Below the pieces are notes generated by a model. The model was not told the DNA's origin, did not search any database, and saw nothing but the letters and a program-made list of their open reading frames with translations. Of a DNA stretch of 64,000 nucleotides, positions 33,301-44,972 are shown in pieces. The position numbers and the translations under genes were made by a program. Position 1 is the stretch's first letter; every line of letters starts with the position of its first letter. Source of the stretch: Leptasterias polaris (taxonomy: Eukaryota > Echinodermata > Asteroidea > Forcipulatida > Asteriidae); assembly GCA_037783415.1 (NCBI GenBank), contig JAZGTN010000006.1:1798001-1862000 (forward strand), in the 5' to 3' direction.

Positions 33301-36300
33301 ATTTATGCCTGCGAGTTGATGTCCGAATGTAATATGGTACACTTTGCATTATGGGTAACATGTTTCAGCGAGGAGCAGTTTACCTAATATTCAGTTACTT
33401 CGTGTTGTGCAAAAGTTACGTTTCTTGTGTTTAAAAAATGTTTTTTTCCCCCCACTAAATGAGTGATTTGAACCTCGGTATTATGCCATTTCATTTCCTA
33501 ATGTTTGGTTCCCTATTTACCTTTCCATTGTGTATTTTATTTTACACAAGTGAGGGGTACAACACATTGTCGTTTAACCCAAAATTGACCAATTGCAGCA
33601 CAATATTTGTACCCAGCAGTTTTACACAGCAACGTTTTACACCCTTTTTTTTAGAGAGTGAAGTAAAAAAAATAGTTTCATTCTGGAAGCTCATTAATTG
33701 CAAAGTAGGCTATACCAATCCTCCGTGGAAATACTTCCGTCTGTAAAACATTGGTCACATGATAGCAAATGACAAAACGGAAGCCCTCAAATCAGTGTTG
33801 AGTGTTGTTTGTTTAGATTACAGCAATCGAAATGAAACCGATATGAACGTGCAAAATCATTGAAACTATAGACAATAGGCGTATTGTTTGTTGATTTCAC
33901 TAACTCGGTGTGTCATCGACTTTTTTGATGACACTTTATAAGTGATTTTGGTGACTAAGAAAAAAAAACTTTTTGTTTTTGGACTATTTTTAATTTTGTA
34001 GGCTGAGCTTGGTACAAGAACTTATTATTTTATTTTATTTTTATTTTTTTTGTTTACAAATCTTTGTACAGGATACAAATATCAGCACAACGGCTGTATT
34101 ACATTATGGTCCTGTGTCTTAAAAATGAGAATAAGGAAAAACATTACTTAAAAATAAACTTACAGTCAGAGAAAAAAGATTTTACAATTAAAATAAGAAT
34201 TGTTTTCCTCTAATGTTATCCCTACGGGCTAGAATCTGACCCTAACTTAAAATGGCAGATTTTGTAAAAACACAAACGATGATTAACCGTCAAACTCGTT
34301 GTTTTCTCGAAAACCTGAACACTTATTTGAGTGAAAACCATTATTTCTCGATACTGTTTCGCCATCACCTCCATGCATAATTATTATGAGCGAATGTCTC
34401 CTTTTGCACGTATCTCTTTGTTGGGGACTGTATCTCATCACTTTGTAATACCGGGACACACTATCGCCACCTGGTATTGTTTTCCCGCTTCGCAGACTTT
34501 GTTTTTCAGAAAAACATCATTCTAGAACTTCAAAGTTGCCCAGACCCAAATTAATGAGGCTGTGATTAAAGACAAATGCTGCCCGAAAATCTTAATCTGT
34601 ATCCTTAAGTCTCGGGAGACTGCACGAGTGCGAGAGAATGGCGAGAAATGAACAGATGATGCAGGATGTGTGACTCACCATCTGGCAAGTGCGATCTTTC
34701 GACTTTTAGTTTGATTTTCCCGCCCAATTTATACGAACCGTCGTGTAATTGTCTCATGTTGGTAACTACGCTGCTAGACGAACTTGTTTATACATGTAAC
34801 CGATGCAAACTATGCAAATTCAGTCGTGGTCCCACATTATAAAGGTAATCGGTGGTCTATGAACAGTAAATTACATATGTCAATACCTGCACTTTTGACC
34901 TAATTTGACAAAGTATAGATGATTGGCTACCGTCATCGAACAAAGATGAGTCATAGATTGAAAGCGCACTGATTCTAATGCGACCAGTACCAATTCATCC
35001 AGACAAATATTTCAGTCTCAATTAGAGTCAAAGCCCAGAAAATAGCATTTTAAAATCAGCGAAATCGACGGCTGTTTCCAATCGCCGCAATCGAAACAAA
35101 AGCATTTATGAACGTGCACGAAATGTCTGTGTAAATAATATCCGTTTCTCGATGTTTTCCACGAGTTTATGGTGTAATTATTGAGAACTAGCGCCTGGGA
35201 ATAATCTGCTCTTCAAAAAAAAAAATAATAATTAAAATTGTGTATTTTGCTTCTAACCCATAGCCAGCTCATTGTTAGAACACAAAACACCATATTATGG
35301 AAAGTGTAGTTTTAAGACATTTTACCTCAAAGAAAACTGAGGTAATGATTATTGAAACGTCTGGTTATAACTCAGTCGTTTTCCAGGTACGAAAATCAAA
35401 CTAATATTATTAAAGGTATATCATGCAGGATTAGTGAGGATAAAAAACATCAGTGTTTAATTCTATAGTATGGGAGCTTACTAATTATGAAGTTCATCTA
35501 GAACCATATTTTCTGTCAATTATTATTGCATGTCAATTATGGTTGATTGATCACACAAAACATGAACACTAGCTGTCTACGACTATTTTTTGTCAGATAT
35601 ACCAATCCTGTATACCTTTAATTACTTAATTATTATTTGCAATTCACTGAATTGGCTTCTAATATGGAACGGACTTTACAAACATTTCAGACTGTGAAGT
35701 TAACCGATGTATTAGCCTATTGCTTATTGGTTTGCTTTTGTTTACTGTCTTTACTTTGTTTTGCAGCCGCCCTATCGTCTTCTGTCGGCAGGGGACGGGA
35801 GTTCATCTTTGCCTTTCCCACAAATCTACAGCAGACGAGCTCCGCCGGTGAAACTGCAAAGCTCTCCCTAAGCATAACTGCGTTCAGTTCTGGCGCTACC
35901 CACATTAACGTCACAGTTATCGGCCTCGGCTGGAGCATGGAAGACACTTTGAACAGTCAGTACGAAGCAATGACAGTGGATCTGCCTCCACAGGCGGAGG
36001 CCAGACGCTCAGCTCTTCAGAATACCACAGTGTTTGTAACGGCGAGCCAAGATGTGACAGTGTTAGCTCTGTCGACCAAGGAGGAATCCAGTGGTGGTTT
36101 TCTGGTAAGATCCACCTCAAATCTCGGGGTGGATTATTTTGTAGCATCGTACACACCCACCGAAGGGGAGTCGTCGGAGTTTACAATATCAGCTACCCAG
36201 GATAACACTCTGGTTCAAATCCAGCTCAAGGCGCCTCTCATGTTTGATGACATGCCTTACAGCAGAGGGACACTTGAGTTATCTTTAGATCGTCTGCAAA

Positions 36301-39300
36301 CCGCCCAGTTCCAAGGCACTCTGGATCTAACTGGTTCCCAGATTAATTCGAACCTGCCCATTTCCGTTGTCTCCGGAACGTCGGCGTCTAGCGTCCCGGC
36401 AGAAACGGGTACCGCAGGTCACCTTGTTGAACATCTACCGCCCGTCAACACTTGGGGTCATGTGCATGCACTCGCACCTTTCATGGGACAGCGCTCGGGG
36501 TATAAATGTAAAGTCATTGCAAGTTGCCCCACGATTACCATGATCCAAGGGTTTGGTGAGACTGTGCCGATCTTCGCGGCAGGGGAGTCTCACGATTGGG
36601 ACGCATCGGTATACTATCCCGCCGTCATAATAGCTGACAAACCAGTTCTTGTAGTGCAATACAGCAAGGGGAGACAGACTGATGTCGGCAACAACACCGA
36701 GATAGGGGACCCCTCTATGACCGTGATTCCGCCTCTCGATCGGTTCGCTGCCGGCGGTGCGTTGCTCTCGACCCCCACGCTACCACTCGGGGCGAATCCT
36801 TACCTGTCCGTCACGATCAGGTGTAATGAAACCAGTGGCCTCTTTCTCAATGGGGAACCGCTGGTTACCGATCGTGAGTTTGGTTACGAACAAACTGATT
36901 CCTGTGTCACGCAAAAGAAACTCATCACGGTGAGCTCGACTAATGTTATCCACGTCCAGCACTCCTCACCAACGGTCCCATTGGCAGTGTCTGTTGCTGT
37001 CTACGGAGCTACACGAGGTGCGTACTCGGTCTCTGCTAATCTTGGCACGGAGTCTCCACTTTGCTCGACTGCTGACATGATGGACGAGTGTTGCACCTCC
37101 ATCAGCCTGTCGTCGGTGGACGACTCGAGTTCGAGTTACCATTCGATAAGTAGTGACTTCAGTAGTGATGACGGAGTCGAGTCCATGTCCTCTGAGAGTC
37201 CCGTCTCACTCATTCCTGATGACGTCGCCGTTGCATCAAACACTAATCGGGGAGGCTCAGTAATATTGTCAGTTATGGAATCAAACGAAACAACCACAGA
37301 GTCACAGATGAATTCCAGCATGAACACGACTGATCAAACATCAAATACAAGCACCGATGCTACAACACAACAAAGGTCGACATCTACTCCATTAATGGTA
37401 ACAACCGTGCCTGGATCAAACACGACTGCAAACACGGTATTGGGAAGTACAGACATGGTCGCGTCGAACACAACGAGCAGCTCCAAAGCTCCTCTAACTG
37501 ACTCTCCTCGCGGCATGAGTACCGCTGTCAACGCCTCTTCATTACCAACGACACCAATGACCAGCGAGTCCTCTTCGGTTGGAATGACCGCTAGCACGAC
37601 TCGTCCGTCGTCCAAGCCAACCACAGGTGTCCCGTCAACCAGGCTATCAACAGAACACGCTGTTGTTACCGGGTTGGCATCCACAACGTCCGGGACGACA
37701 TCAAGAAAACAGACTACCGGTACAGCAACGAATGCTCCTTGTAAGTGTTAGGCTATTCTCCACTATTGAAGTATTTTTTCACACTAATAGTCGACTGTTT
37801 CATAAACCGATCGGGAGCAAACATAACAATACAGATAGTTCACTATTCGTTATACGCCTTTAAGAGCCCACAAAAGGACAGGCAACGGTAAAGAAGGTAA
37901 ACAAAAAAGGGACATGTAATTCGTTCTCTCGAAATAATAACATTTCGTCCCTTCGAAAGTTTCTCCGTATTTACCTGTTTCATATTTTTTTTACCTGCCC
38001 CTTTCGGGCCTCCCTACCTTAATTCTTTTAGTTAAAGTCTCTGGTTAATGTAATACAGAACAACCAGATATAAAAATTTCGTATGGGAAAAGGAAAAATA
38101 TCACTATTGCTCTGCCCTCACAAGTTAAGTAGGAATTCCACACTGTTCTCTTCGTTTGACCAGGAACCAGAAGGCATTAACTTATCCTGACAAAGATGTG
38201 AAAGGGAAGTTGGGCATCAGGAACTATCTTTTACTTGTCAGTGAGGCACACTTTCTTTTCTGTTCCAAAAATGTTCTCACTGAACTTTCGTTTAATATTA
38301 TCTACACTTCGTAAATTATGCAACAAACACACTCTAAAAGCTCACGGGTCAGAATTGACCCGGCTTCCTGGTCCCAGGGGTCGTGACCTGGGTCAGGCTG
38401 ACCCGGAAACTGGTGTACAGCACAGAGGGAGAGTCCTATAATATGGGATAGATTGGCACTGTACACAGAGTGACATGACAACAAGTTGTTTGGCTCTTCG
38501 TGAAAACACAATTCAGGGTTCTTGGTGTTTTTGCCTTTCATCAACTAATAGCATAATTAAGAAACTACATGATTTTGAGACCTAAAACTTTGTTAATTGT
38601 TAGATACCGATAAACTAAATCGAAACCACAGAAAAAAGTATAAATGAATTTTTCTGCCGATTGTTCATGTTTTTTGCACTTCGTGAAATTGCTGACGATA
38701 TAGAGCCATATAATGCTGCTCATTAGCACATAAACATTTCTAGGTGGCGTCTCGATGGCGTCTTTTCGCATCCGTTTCCTTTTCCTGTTTTCAATACAAT
38801 CTGAAACCGAAAAACCAGCATGCCTTTGAGTGGTGCCCCTACAGCATACTTTGTTTCAAATTTCTTTCGTTGAACTGTCCTCGGAGTTTCCTTTAAAGGC
38901 ACTGTATACTTTTGGTAACGGCTCAAAATCAGTGTCCACATTTTGTGTGATTCAACATATGCATGAACAAACAAACCTGTGAAAGTTTGAGCTCAATTGG
39001 TCATCGAGGTCACGAGAAAATAGTGAAAAGAGACTTTATGTATTTTCTGTTTTTCAAACATCGAGTTTATTATCACGCGTGATAAAAACTATTGTTTTAC
39101 TCATTTCTCAGAAACGATAGCATTTTAGGCAGAAATATTTTAAGGAACCCTTTCTACCATTACTTACTTTAAATCATGTAAGTTATGTGTGAATCTGTGA
39201 ACATTTGTGTTTTTCGATCTTACCATGTGAGTGTATAGGGCCTTTAACTTTGATTTAAAGAGGGGCTCCAAGGTCGAGTTAAGTTTTGTGATGTAGTCAT

Positions 39301-41379
39301 TTTCCAATAGATAGAGTCCTCATAAAAGCGAGAAAACCTTGACAAGTTTCTAACCTCACGTTAAAATGGTGTAAGATGACATTTCATTTGATACTCTCCC
39401 AGAGCAAAGTGTGAAACGTGACGTCATCGAACAACAAAGACCCCAACGGGTCTGTACTTTCCAAAGACGAATTGTTTGGACTAGTCAACAGGTCAAATTC
39501 GATGCCATATTAATTGAATATCATCAAAATTCAGGAATGAACTAAAAAGTTACTATTTTGAAATGTGTGACGTCATCAAACGCTTTTGATTTTGATAAAA
39601 ATCTTGCGCTTGAATGGTATCAAACACAGTGGCATTTTACACTGTTAGACTTTCATCATCATAAGGAATCGATCTGTTGGAAAATGAGTGAATCACAAAA
39701 CTGAATGTTACCTTGGAGCTCTCTTTAAACCCCGGTTTGAAAAACAGAAGCATTTAGGTAGAAACTGTATACACGGTAGACTGCTGATCATAAGTCAAGG
39801 AATATCATATAGCCCGATGGCGGCCTTTCACTTTCGTATTACTATTATACTACAGCACAGAGGAAGAGTCCTGTATAGGGCTAGGTCCGCTAGGAATATC
39901 CTAAATGTTATTCAAACTGACTCAAAATTACCAATTTGTTATTTTGGGAAATCTTTGGAAGGAATTGTGCCTTTGATGATAAAAGCATGAAATTGATCAC
40001 ACACAGTCACTCAGAGCATGTCTTAAGAAAGACATTTTGCTACAGGGCCATCGCAGGTTTGTCTTTTGAAAACAATAGGTAGAACAACAAGCAATGGTAG
40101 CCATTTTGAATTTTTTTAAAGTAGCTTGTTATTCCACCTATATTTCTGTTTAAAGACAAATCTTTGATGGCCCTTTAGCCAAATATCCTTTCTCTTGATA
40201 TAGCTCTGACTGTGTTTTATGATTGTATCATCAAAGGCACAATCTTATCATTAATATTAGGCTTTCCTGCCAAACCATGACTGTTATGTGAACAAAACGT
40301 ACGCAATTATCAATTTTGAAAACAAACCTAACATGCTTCTCTCTTTTGATAAACCTCAGACAATGTAACCTTCTAAATTACATATTGCCAAGTTTTTCGT
40401 GTTTTTATCATTGCTCTCTTTTTAATAATTCCATCTCAGGTGTGACGTGCCAGAGACCTTATCGAATCGTACTTTATGGCGGGATTTCCTTAGCTGTACT
40501 GCTCCTCGTCATTATAGTCATCTGCCTTGTAAAAATTATGTGAGTATAGACTGCAATTATGTTTTCAGAGAGCAAAGTATTGCCTTGTCCGAACCCGGCT
40601 ATGGATACGGCTTGATCGCCGCGTCATCATGTGTTGATATATGACGTCCATAGCAACACCCTTGGCAACAGTCATAGCCGTAGCCGTAGCCACCAATTCG
40701 GATACGGTCTTAGCCTAAATTATCTCTAAAGAACATCAGCACTTTTTAAGCTGTGTCAGCATATTCTAAAACGAATGGAATTTCCCTTTTACAATTATTT
40801 ATTTGAGAGGATTATGTATTGAATCCTTGCATTATGACGTCACAAGCTCAAACCTGAAAACTCCCAGATGAGAATTGATCCGGATCCCGTTGGGCCTGAC
40901 CAAATTCTGGGTCTGTTTGACCAGGAAGCTGTGTCAAAATGACCCAGTATAGGTCAAACTGTCGCAGAATTCTATTCAAAAATCTTAGTTTGTAACCAAC
41001 TTCCGGGTCAGCATGTGACCCAGAAATGGGTCAGGTCCCCTGTGACACGGAATCCGGGTCAATTTTGACCTGGGAGTTTTATAGTGCACCGATTTCAAAG
41101 GAAGATCCATTGGGGGAATGTTTAGCGTGGCGCGTTCAGGCGTGCACGATTGAATTGTTTGACCTTGGTGTGGTGGCGGCCTACGCAAGAGCTTATTGGA
41201 TATTTAAATATGTTTTTTCACTTTATTTTCTTTAAAGATTAAAACGAAGAGAGGCGAGTAGGAAGCTACAGGAGAGAAACAGCCGATGGGTTGCCTTTCC
41301 CGCCAGCATTTCCGCTGAAGAACTGTCACTGACCCGAACAAAGATAAAGTCCGTAACACCTCGTCTAGATGACGATTAA
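30302..41379 (+). CDS. IgGFc-binding-domain, mucin-stalk type I membrane protein, four exons
   Basis: Exons: 30302-30398, 35767-37740, 40440-40539, 41238-41379. All junctions are GT-AG and in phase, giving 770 residues. The N-terminus has a signal peptide (hydrophobic ILSIVVLVGF, about 20-29). Residues about 44-460 (GREFIFAFPTN, VTVIGLGW, NTWGHVHALAPF, DWDASVYYPAVIIADKPVLV) match the IgGFc-binding N-terminal domain, found alone in many marine invertebrates and next to VWD repeats in vertebrate FCGBP; no VWD domain follows here. Residues about 480-690 form a Ser/Thr-rich stalk with many N-x-S/T sites. A transmembrane helix spans about 700-721, followed by a 49-residue cytoplasmic tail (KRREASRKLQE ... 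RLDDD). The layout suggests a cell-surface or mucosal adhesion receptor; ligand and role are unknown. Confidence 0.85.
31160..35411. other. Intron 1 of the IgGFc-binding-like gene
   Basis: AT-rich intron sequence with the 32186-32556 repeat. Short frames at 32798-33004 and 33459-33746 have no family or splice support. Confidence 0.4.
32186..32556 (+). repeat. GGATTGGTAGA-family repeat
   Basis: It begins TTAAAGGTTTTGTGCAGGAT and contains CAGCATGTCAACACATTGTC and CAGTTTTCTCGAATATGACT; it ends near CTTACCAATCCTGTATTAA. It aligns with 7622-7985. Confidence 0.65.
35412..35622 (+). repeat. Shortened GGATTGGTAGA-family repeat before exon 2
   Basis: It begins TTAAAGGTATATCATGCAGG and ends ACCAATCCTGTATACCTTTAA, the paired termini of the family. 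It lies 145 bp before the exon 2 acceptor and could hold its branch-site region or an internal promoter. Confidence 0.55.
35767..37740 (+). CDS. Main exon of the IgGFc-binding-like gene
   Basis: A strong pyrimidine tract (TTTACTTTGTTTTGCAG) precedes it. It encodes the whole extracellular domain and stalk and ends CCTT|GTAAGT in phase 1. The frame also runs upstream to an ATG at 35664, but that stretch translates the pyrimidine tract. Confidence 0.9.
38328..38420. repeat. GGGTCA-rich miniature element, partial copy
   Basis: ACACTCTAAAAGCTCACGGG followed by GGGTCA/TGACCC words. Only one half is present, in intron 2 of the IgGFc-binding-like gene. Confidence 0.7.
38893..39247 (-). repeat. TTAAAGGCACTGTATACTTTTGG element
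   Basis: It begins TTAAAGGCACTGTATACTTT and ends with the decayed inverse TATAGGGCCTTTAA (355 bp). The interior has AGCTCAATTGGTCATCGAGG and GAAACGATAGCATTTTAGGC. Related copies lie at 51590-51997, 59580-59940 and 62775-63115. Confidence 0.7.
39963..40243. repeat. Foldback element in intron 2
   Basis: ATTGTGCCTTTGATGAT at the left and ATCATCAAAGGCACAAT at the right begin arms of about 135 bp. Further matched inner blocks (AGGGCCATC / GATGGCCCT, AACAAGC / GCTTGTT) continue to a loop near 40110. Confidence 0.75.
40440..40539 (+). CDS. Transmembrane exon of the IgGFc-binding-like gene
   Basis: Acceptor CATCTCAG, donor GTGAGT. It encodes CVTCQRPYRIV then LAVLLLVIIVICLVKI, a membrane span with a positive charge on its inner side. 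The 5' phase 1 and 3' phase 2 match the neighbouring exons. Confidence 0.9.
40853..41086. repeat. GGGTCA-rich miniature element, copy 3
   Basis: Decayed ends CTGAAAACTCCCAGATGAGA and CCTGGGAGTTTTATAGTGC, with repeated GGGTCA/TGACC words between. It lies between exons 3 and 4. Confidence 0.75.
41238..41379 (+). CDS. Cytoplasmic-tail exon of the IgGFc-binding-like gene
   Basis: Acceptor TTTTCTTTAAAG. The join AT|A continues as ILKRREASRKLQERN and ends RLDDD with TAA at 41377-41379. The tail is basic near the membrane and acidic at its end. Confidence 0.85.
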
Positions 41380-41767
41380 TGACGTCATGCTTATGTCAGA
41401 ATCATCACAATTATCATCTGACCTGGAACCATAGTTCGTCCAGAACCCTGGCTTTAAAGGTGTAACGTTATGATACCCACGCTTGGTTACTCGTGTGTGA
41501 TTTATAAAATGTCCATCGCGCTATGATTAAGAAAAACTGTGCTGGTTTTTGCATTACCGAACATTACAGCGGCGTCATTATAGTGTTATAAGTTTAAAGC
41601 CTTGATAAAGAAATCTCGAGTCCAAGTAGGTTCAACCATGAAACACAAATTTACGCAAATAGGCCTATGGGAATTATTTGTTATGATATTAGAAAAACAC
41701 TGTATGCTCAGTGTATACTCTGTTATGCCTAAACCCGTTACGACAAGTATTAAACTTGAGTTTTCAG

Positions 41768-41822
41768 GTTGAAACAGAAGGGTACCCTGGCGTCCGATGA
41801 TCACCGAGGTACCCGACTATGA
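41768..41822 (+). CDS. Possible alternative tail exon of the same gene
   Basis: Acceptor ACTTGAGTTTTCAG. If exon 41238-41379 is skipped, the transmembrane exon joins here in phase as AT|G and encodes MLKQKGTLASDDHRGTRL followed by TGA. Its start (LKQK) parallels that of the main tail (LKRR). This is inference from splice-site and phase reading. Confidence 0.4.
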
Positions 41823-42108
41823 TGCCACGAAGCTGCAATGAACGGTGCCTTTGTAAGAACAAAGTTCTTAAGGAGTGTATAATAAGGTTGTGATTTGCAA
41901 CAAACCTTTAACTTCTTGCATGACAACGACTTTGTCCACAGCGACAATAATTCTGTTAATAATTTATTTTACTTAAAAAGACTACGTAAACATTGTGGAA
42001 TAATCTGACACCATCCGCTCAGTGCATGGTTTATAACCTTGGTTTCAAATGTCATTTCGGTTGGATAATGAATATTCATGACGCGGAAATAGCTGTTTAT
42101 TTTACTTC

Positions 42109-42311
42109 ACTCTAAAAACTCCCGGGTCAGAAATGTCCCGGAACTGGTCAAAAACTAAATATGAGATTTTGACTAGGATTCTGCGCGTCATATGACTTTT
42201 TTTCTAGGTCAGTTTTGACTCAGTTTCCGGGTCAAACTGACCCATAAATGGGTCAGGCACCACGGGACCCAGACCCGGATTAATTCTGACCTGGATCTAA
42301 TTTCATAGAGT
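42109..42311. repeat. GGGTCA-rich miniature element, copy 4
   Basis: It begins CACTCTAAAAACTCCCGGGT and contains CCGGGTCAAACTGACCC and several more half-words. It abuts the next element. Confidence 0.75.
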
Positions 42312-42481
42312 TGCTTAAGCACAAAAAGTAGCCAAGCATAACAAAAATACGCTTACCAGGACAAGGTTACCAGCCAAACTACCATATCACAAGTACAACT
42401 TGTGACTGGCATCCTGCTCATTTCTGCTTAGCAGAAAATTGTTAAGCAATATTTTCTGCTTTAGCAGCTCTATGAAATTTG
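42298..42481. repeat. Miniature element with AATTTCATAGAG ends
   Basis: AATTTCATAGAGTTGCTTAAGC and its inverse GCTTTAGCAGCTCTATGAAATT enclose about 185 bp. It is homologous to 1871-2045. Confidence 0.7.
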
Positions 42482-42638
42482 GCCCTGCCATGGGATCTTT
42501 AGGTGTTTATTGCAGACCTGTTGCTGGAATTTAATTTTTATTCCTGTGATTATTGATGCATTTTCGCATGTGCAACGAGTTAGCTGCAGTGAATGAAGGA
42601 TGATTGTTGTTTTCTGTTGTAACGTTATCTTAATACAC

Positions 42639-42789
42639 CGATCCATTAAGCCACGCCCATTTCTCATTGACCAATCACAGCCGCAAAATCTGATCACCAT
42701 TTGAGCCGTTTGGTGATCTTTGCACTAATGGTGATCGGGTTTCGCGGCTGTGATTGGTCAACTCGTAAGGAGGCGGGCTTAATGGATCG
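42639..42789. repeat. 151-bp foldback element
   Basis: CGATCCATTAAGCC / GGCTTAATGGATCG, ACCAATCACAGCCGC / GCGGCTGTGATTGGT and GATCACCATT / AATGGTGATC are nested inverted pairs. Confidence 0.85.
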
Positions 42790-44690
42790 ATCTATTGTTT
42801 TAACAGGGTGAAATTGTATGACAGTGTATATTTTGCTATTTATTTTTCTACCTTGGATTAATTTGAATGGTGGTCGAACTTTTTAAATAGTTACTTTCGT
42901 ATTTTTTTTTTTTTTTACAAAACTTTAAGCTGCATGGCCCGATTTTTGCCGAACGACTTTTTATTTTTTATTTTTTTCTCTGGACGAATTTTGACAGAAG
43001 ATGCTGTTGCAAACTGAAAAACAATACACAATATTGACAACGCACAAAATACACGTTACATGAAAAAAAATTAAAAAATAATTGTTTTCATTAACTACCA
43101 CATCATTGGTGGGTTTATTTGTTGTTATTATTTATTGCATTTTTTGTGCAATAACTTTAATGAAAGCTTATAACATTCTCGAAATTATATAAATAGCTGT
43201 TTCTAAATTTTGGGGTCAAACCGACCAAAACTCGGACCAAACATCTTTAATACATAGTTAAGGGTTTTTTTGTTTTTTGTTTTTTTTTGCTTTTGTTTTT
43301 TTTTAATACAAGTTGGCCATTAAGGATAATTCCTGTTAAATTCAAGTAAAAATTGTTAAGCTTTAATTGCGTTTATTGCCTGTGACAAGAATATACCAAC
43401 ACTTCAAAAGTGTCATTAATTCTTTAAAATATTAATTACTGTGTACTTGTCTGAGATTTATTTTATCAGTACTGTACTCGTTGTTACCTGTACATATTAA
43501 AATCAAATGCGGCTTGAAATATTAAAGTAAGTGCGAGTTTACCACTGTGTGGAACAAACCTTAAACTTAGTGTAAATTGTCATTGGTTTTCGTGAGGTCC
43601 AGCTTATTCATTGTCCGACTGACCTTTGTTGGTGGGGAAGGTCAGATGCTTGGAAAATGGAGGTCGCCGGGGTCTTCATTTATATGTTTTTGCAATAATA
43701 ACCTGCGTTTCCAAAACTGATATCGATCAAATTGTACTTAAGTGCCGGTCAATTCGTTGACCAATAAATTACCTTTTATGATGACCTAAACAGCCAGCCC
43801 GCTATATAATTTAAGAGCTCAAGAGGTGTTTGTTTGTTCGTTCTAAAATGCTGCTAAAAAAATTATGCCAGGAGATGGTCGAATAGTTAATTTACCTTCC
43901 GATCAAGGAATTGATAAGTTGTGACTTTTTCAATTCGTTATAATTTTATTTACACACGAGTTGGTCTAAGCTGTAAGTTTTTCGTTTTTTTTTTTTTTTT
44001 TCGCAGTCAGTGCTGAACCACAAGGGGAGTATCCTACTAGCCACGATTCCTCCCGATGAAAGCTCTTAATTTTAAAATTGGCAGTGAGATTAGCTGGGAG
44101 GAAGTGCGATGATTTGGGGATTATGTTCTTCTCTATTTGGGGCTTTGCGAGAAAAAAAAGGGAACAGTTATCATCTTGGGCATCTAAAAGAGTACCTATT
44201 TGTGAAATGTTTCACCCACTCCTGCGGAGTCTTTTTTAAAGGAGCATCATAGTTTCGTTGTAGTGACATTTTTGGGGAAAATATACCAATATGTTGTTTG
44301 TTGGGCAGTTTTGTTGGGGTTCCAGATGATGTGTGTTCGTTACAGTTAGCTGGTTTTATGTTGTATGGTGTTTGTTTGGCGGTGTTGTTTTTGTTTTGTT
44401 TTTAGGGGGTGGGTGGGTTCGGGGTGTGTGTGTGTGTTTCGTTTTGTTTTCTTTTTCTTTTTAACTTTGGTTTTTGACTAGCGATACCCAAAACCAAACC
44501 GTACTATCAGTAGCCTATCACTCTCGCGGTTGCGGGGGGGGGGGGGGGGGGGGAATTGGGTTATCCCAAAACAAATAAAAGCAGCACAAGACCATTGATT
44601 TCAATTTCCAGTGGGAAGCAAAAGTTATTCACTGAAAATTCACTTCACAAAGTCTCCATAAACCACGGCGTATTTCATTTCTAGAGAGGT
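42790..44690. other. Low-complexity intergenic sequence
   Basis: T-rich runs around 42900, 43270 and 43985, GT-rich at 44330-44450, and a poly-G run at about 44536-44554. No exon was recognised. Confidence 0.5.
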
Positions 44691-44942
44691 AACCAAGTCC
44701 ACCCCACCCAGTACACCACACACACCCACACATCTCGGCTTATAACTTTAACCCTAAATGGTTTGCTCATGCGCAGATTGCACGCTGTCGCTGTTGCTAC
44801 ACACCACACAGAACCGAAACTAATGGCGACTTACATGTCCTATCTGACGTTAGTGACAAATGAAGGGGGTACATATTATTTGAATGGTTTATTTGTCTTC
44901 TGTGAGTATTTGGAAAGGTGAAAGTAAACTGCAGGAAACAGT

Positions 44943-44972
44943 ATGAAGATGAAGCTGAAGGCCTCGACGTGA
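44943..44972 (+). promoter_or_regulatory. Upstream nine-codon frame before the ZC2HC1 start
   Basis: ATG at 44943 reads MKMKLKAST and stops with TGA at 44970-44972, 10 bp before the main ATG and in a different frame. It could modulate translation if the transcript includes it. Confidence 0.4.

Noticed and set aside
35664..35766. Start codon and apparent signal peptide continuous with the IgGFc-binding exon
   Set aside because: The hydrophobic stretch coincides with a textbook pyrimidine tract and AG acceptor, and a phase-compatible signal-peptide exon exists at 30302. It remains possible only as a minor alternative start.
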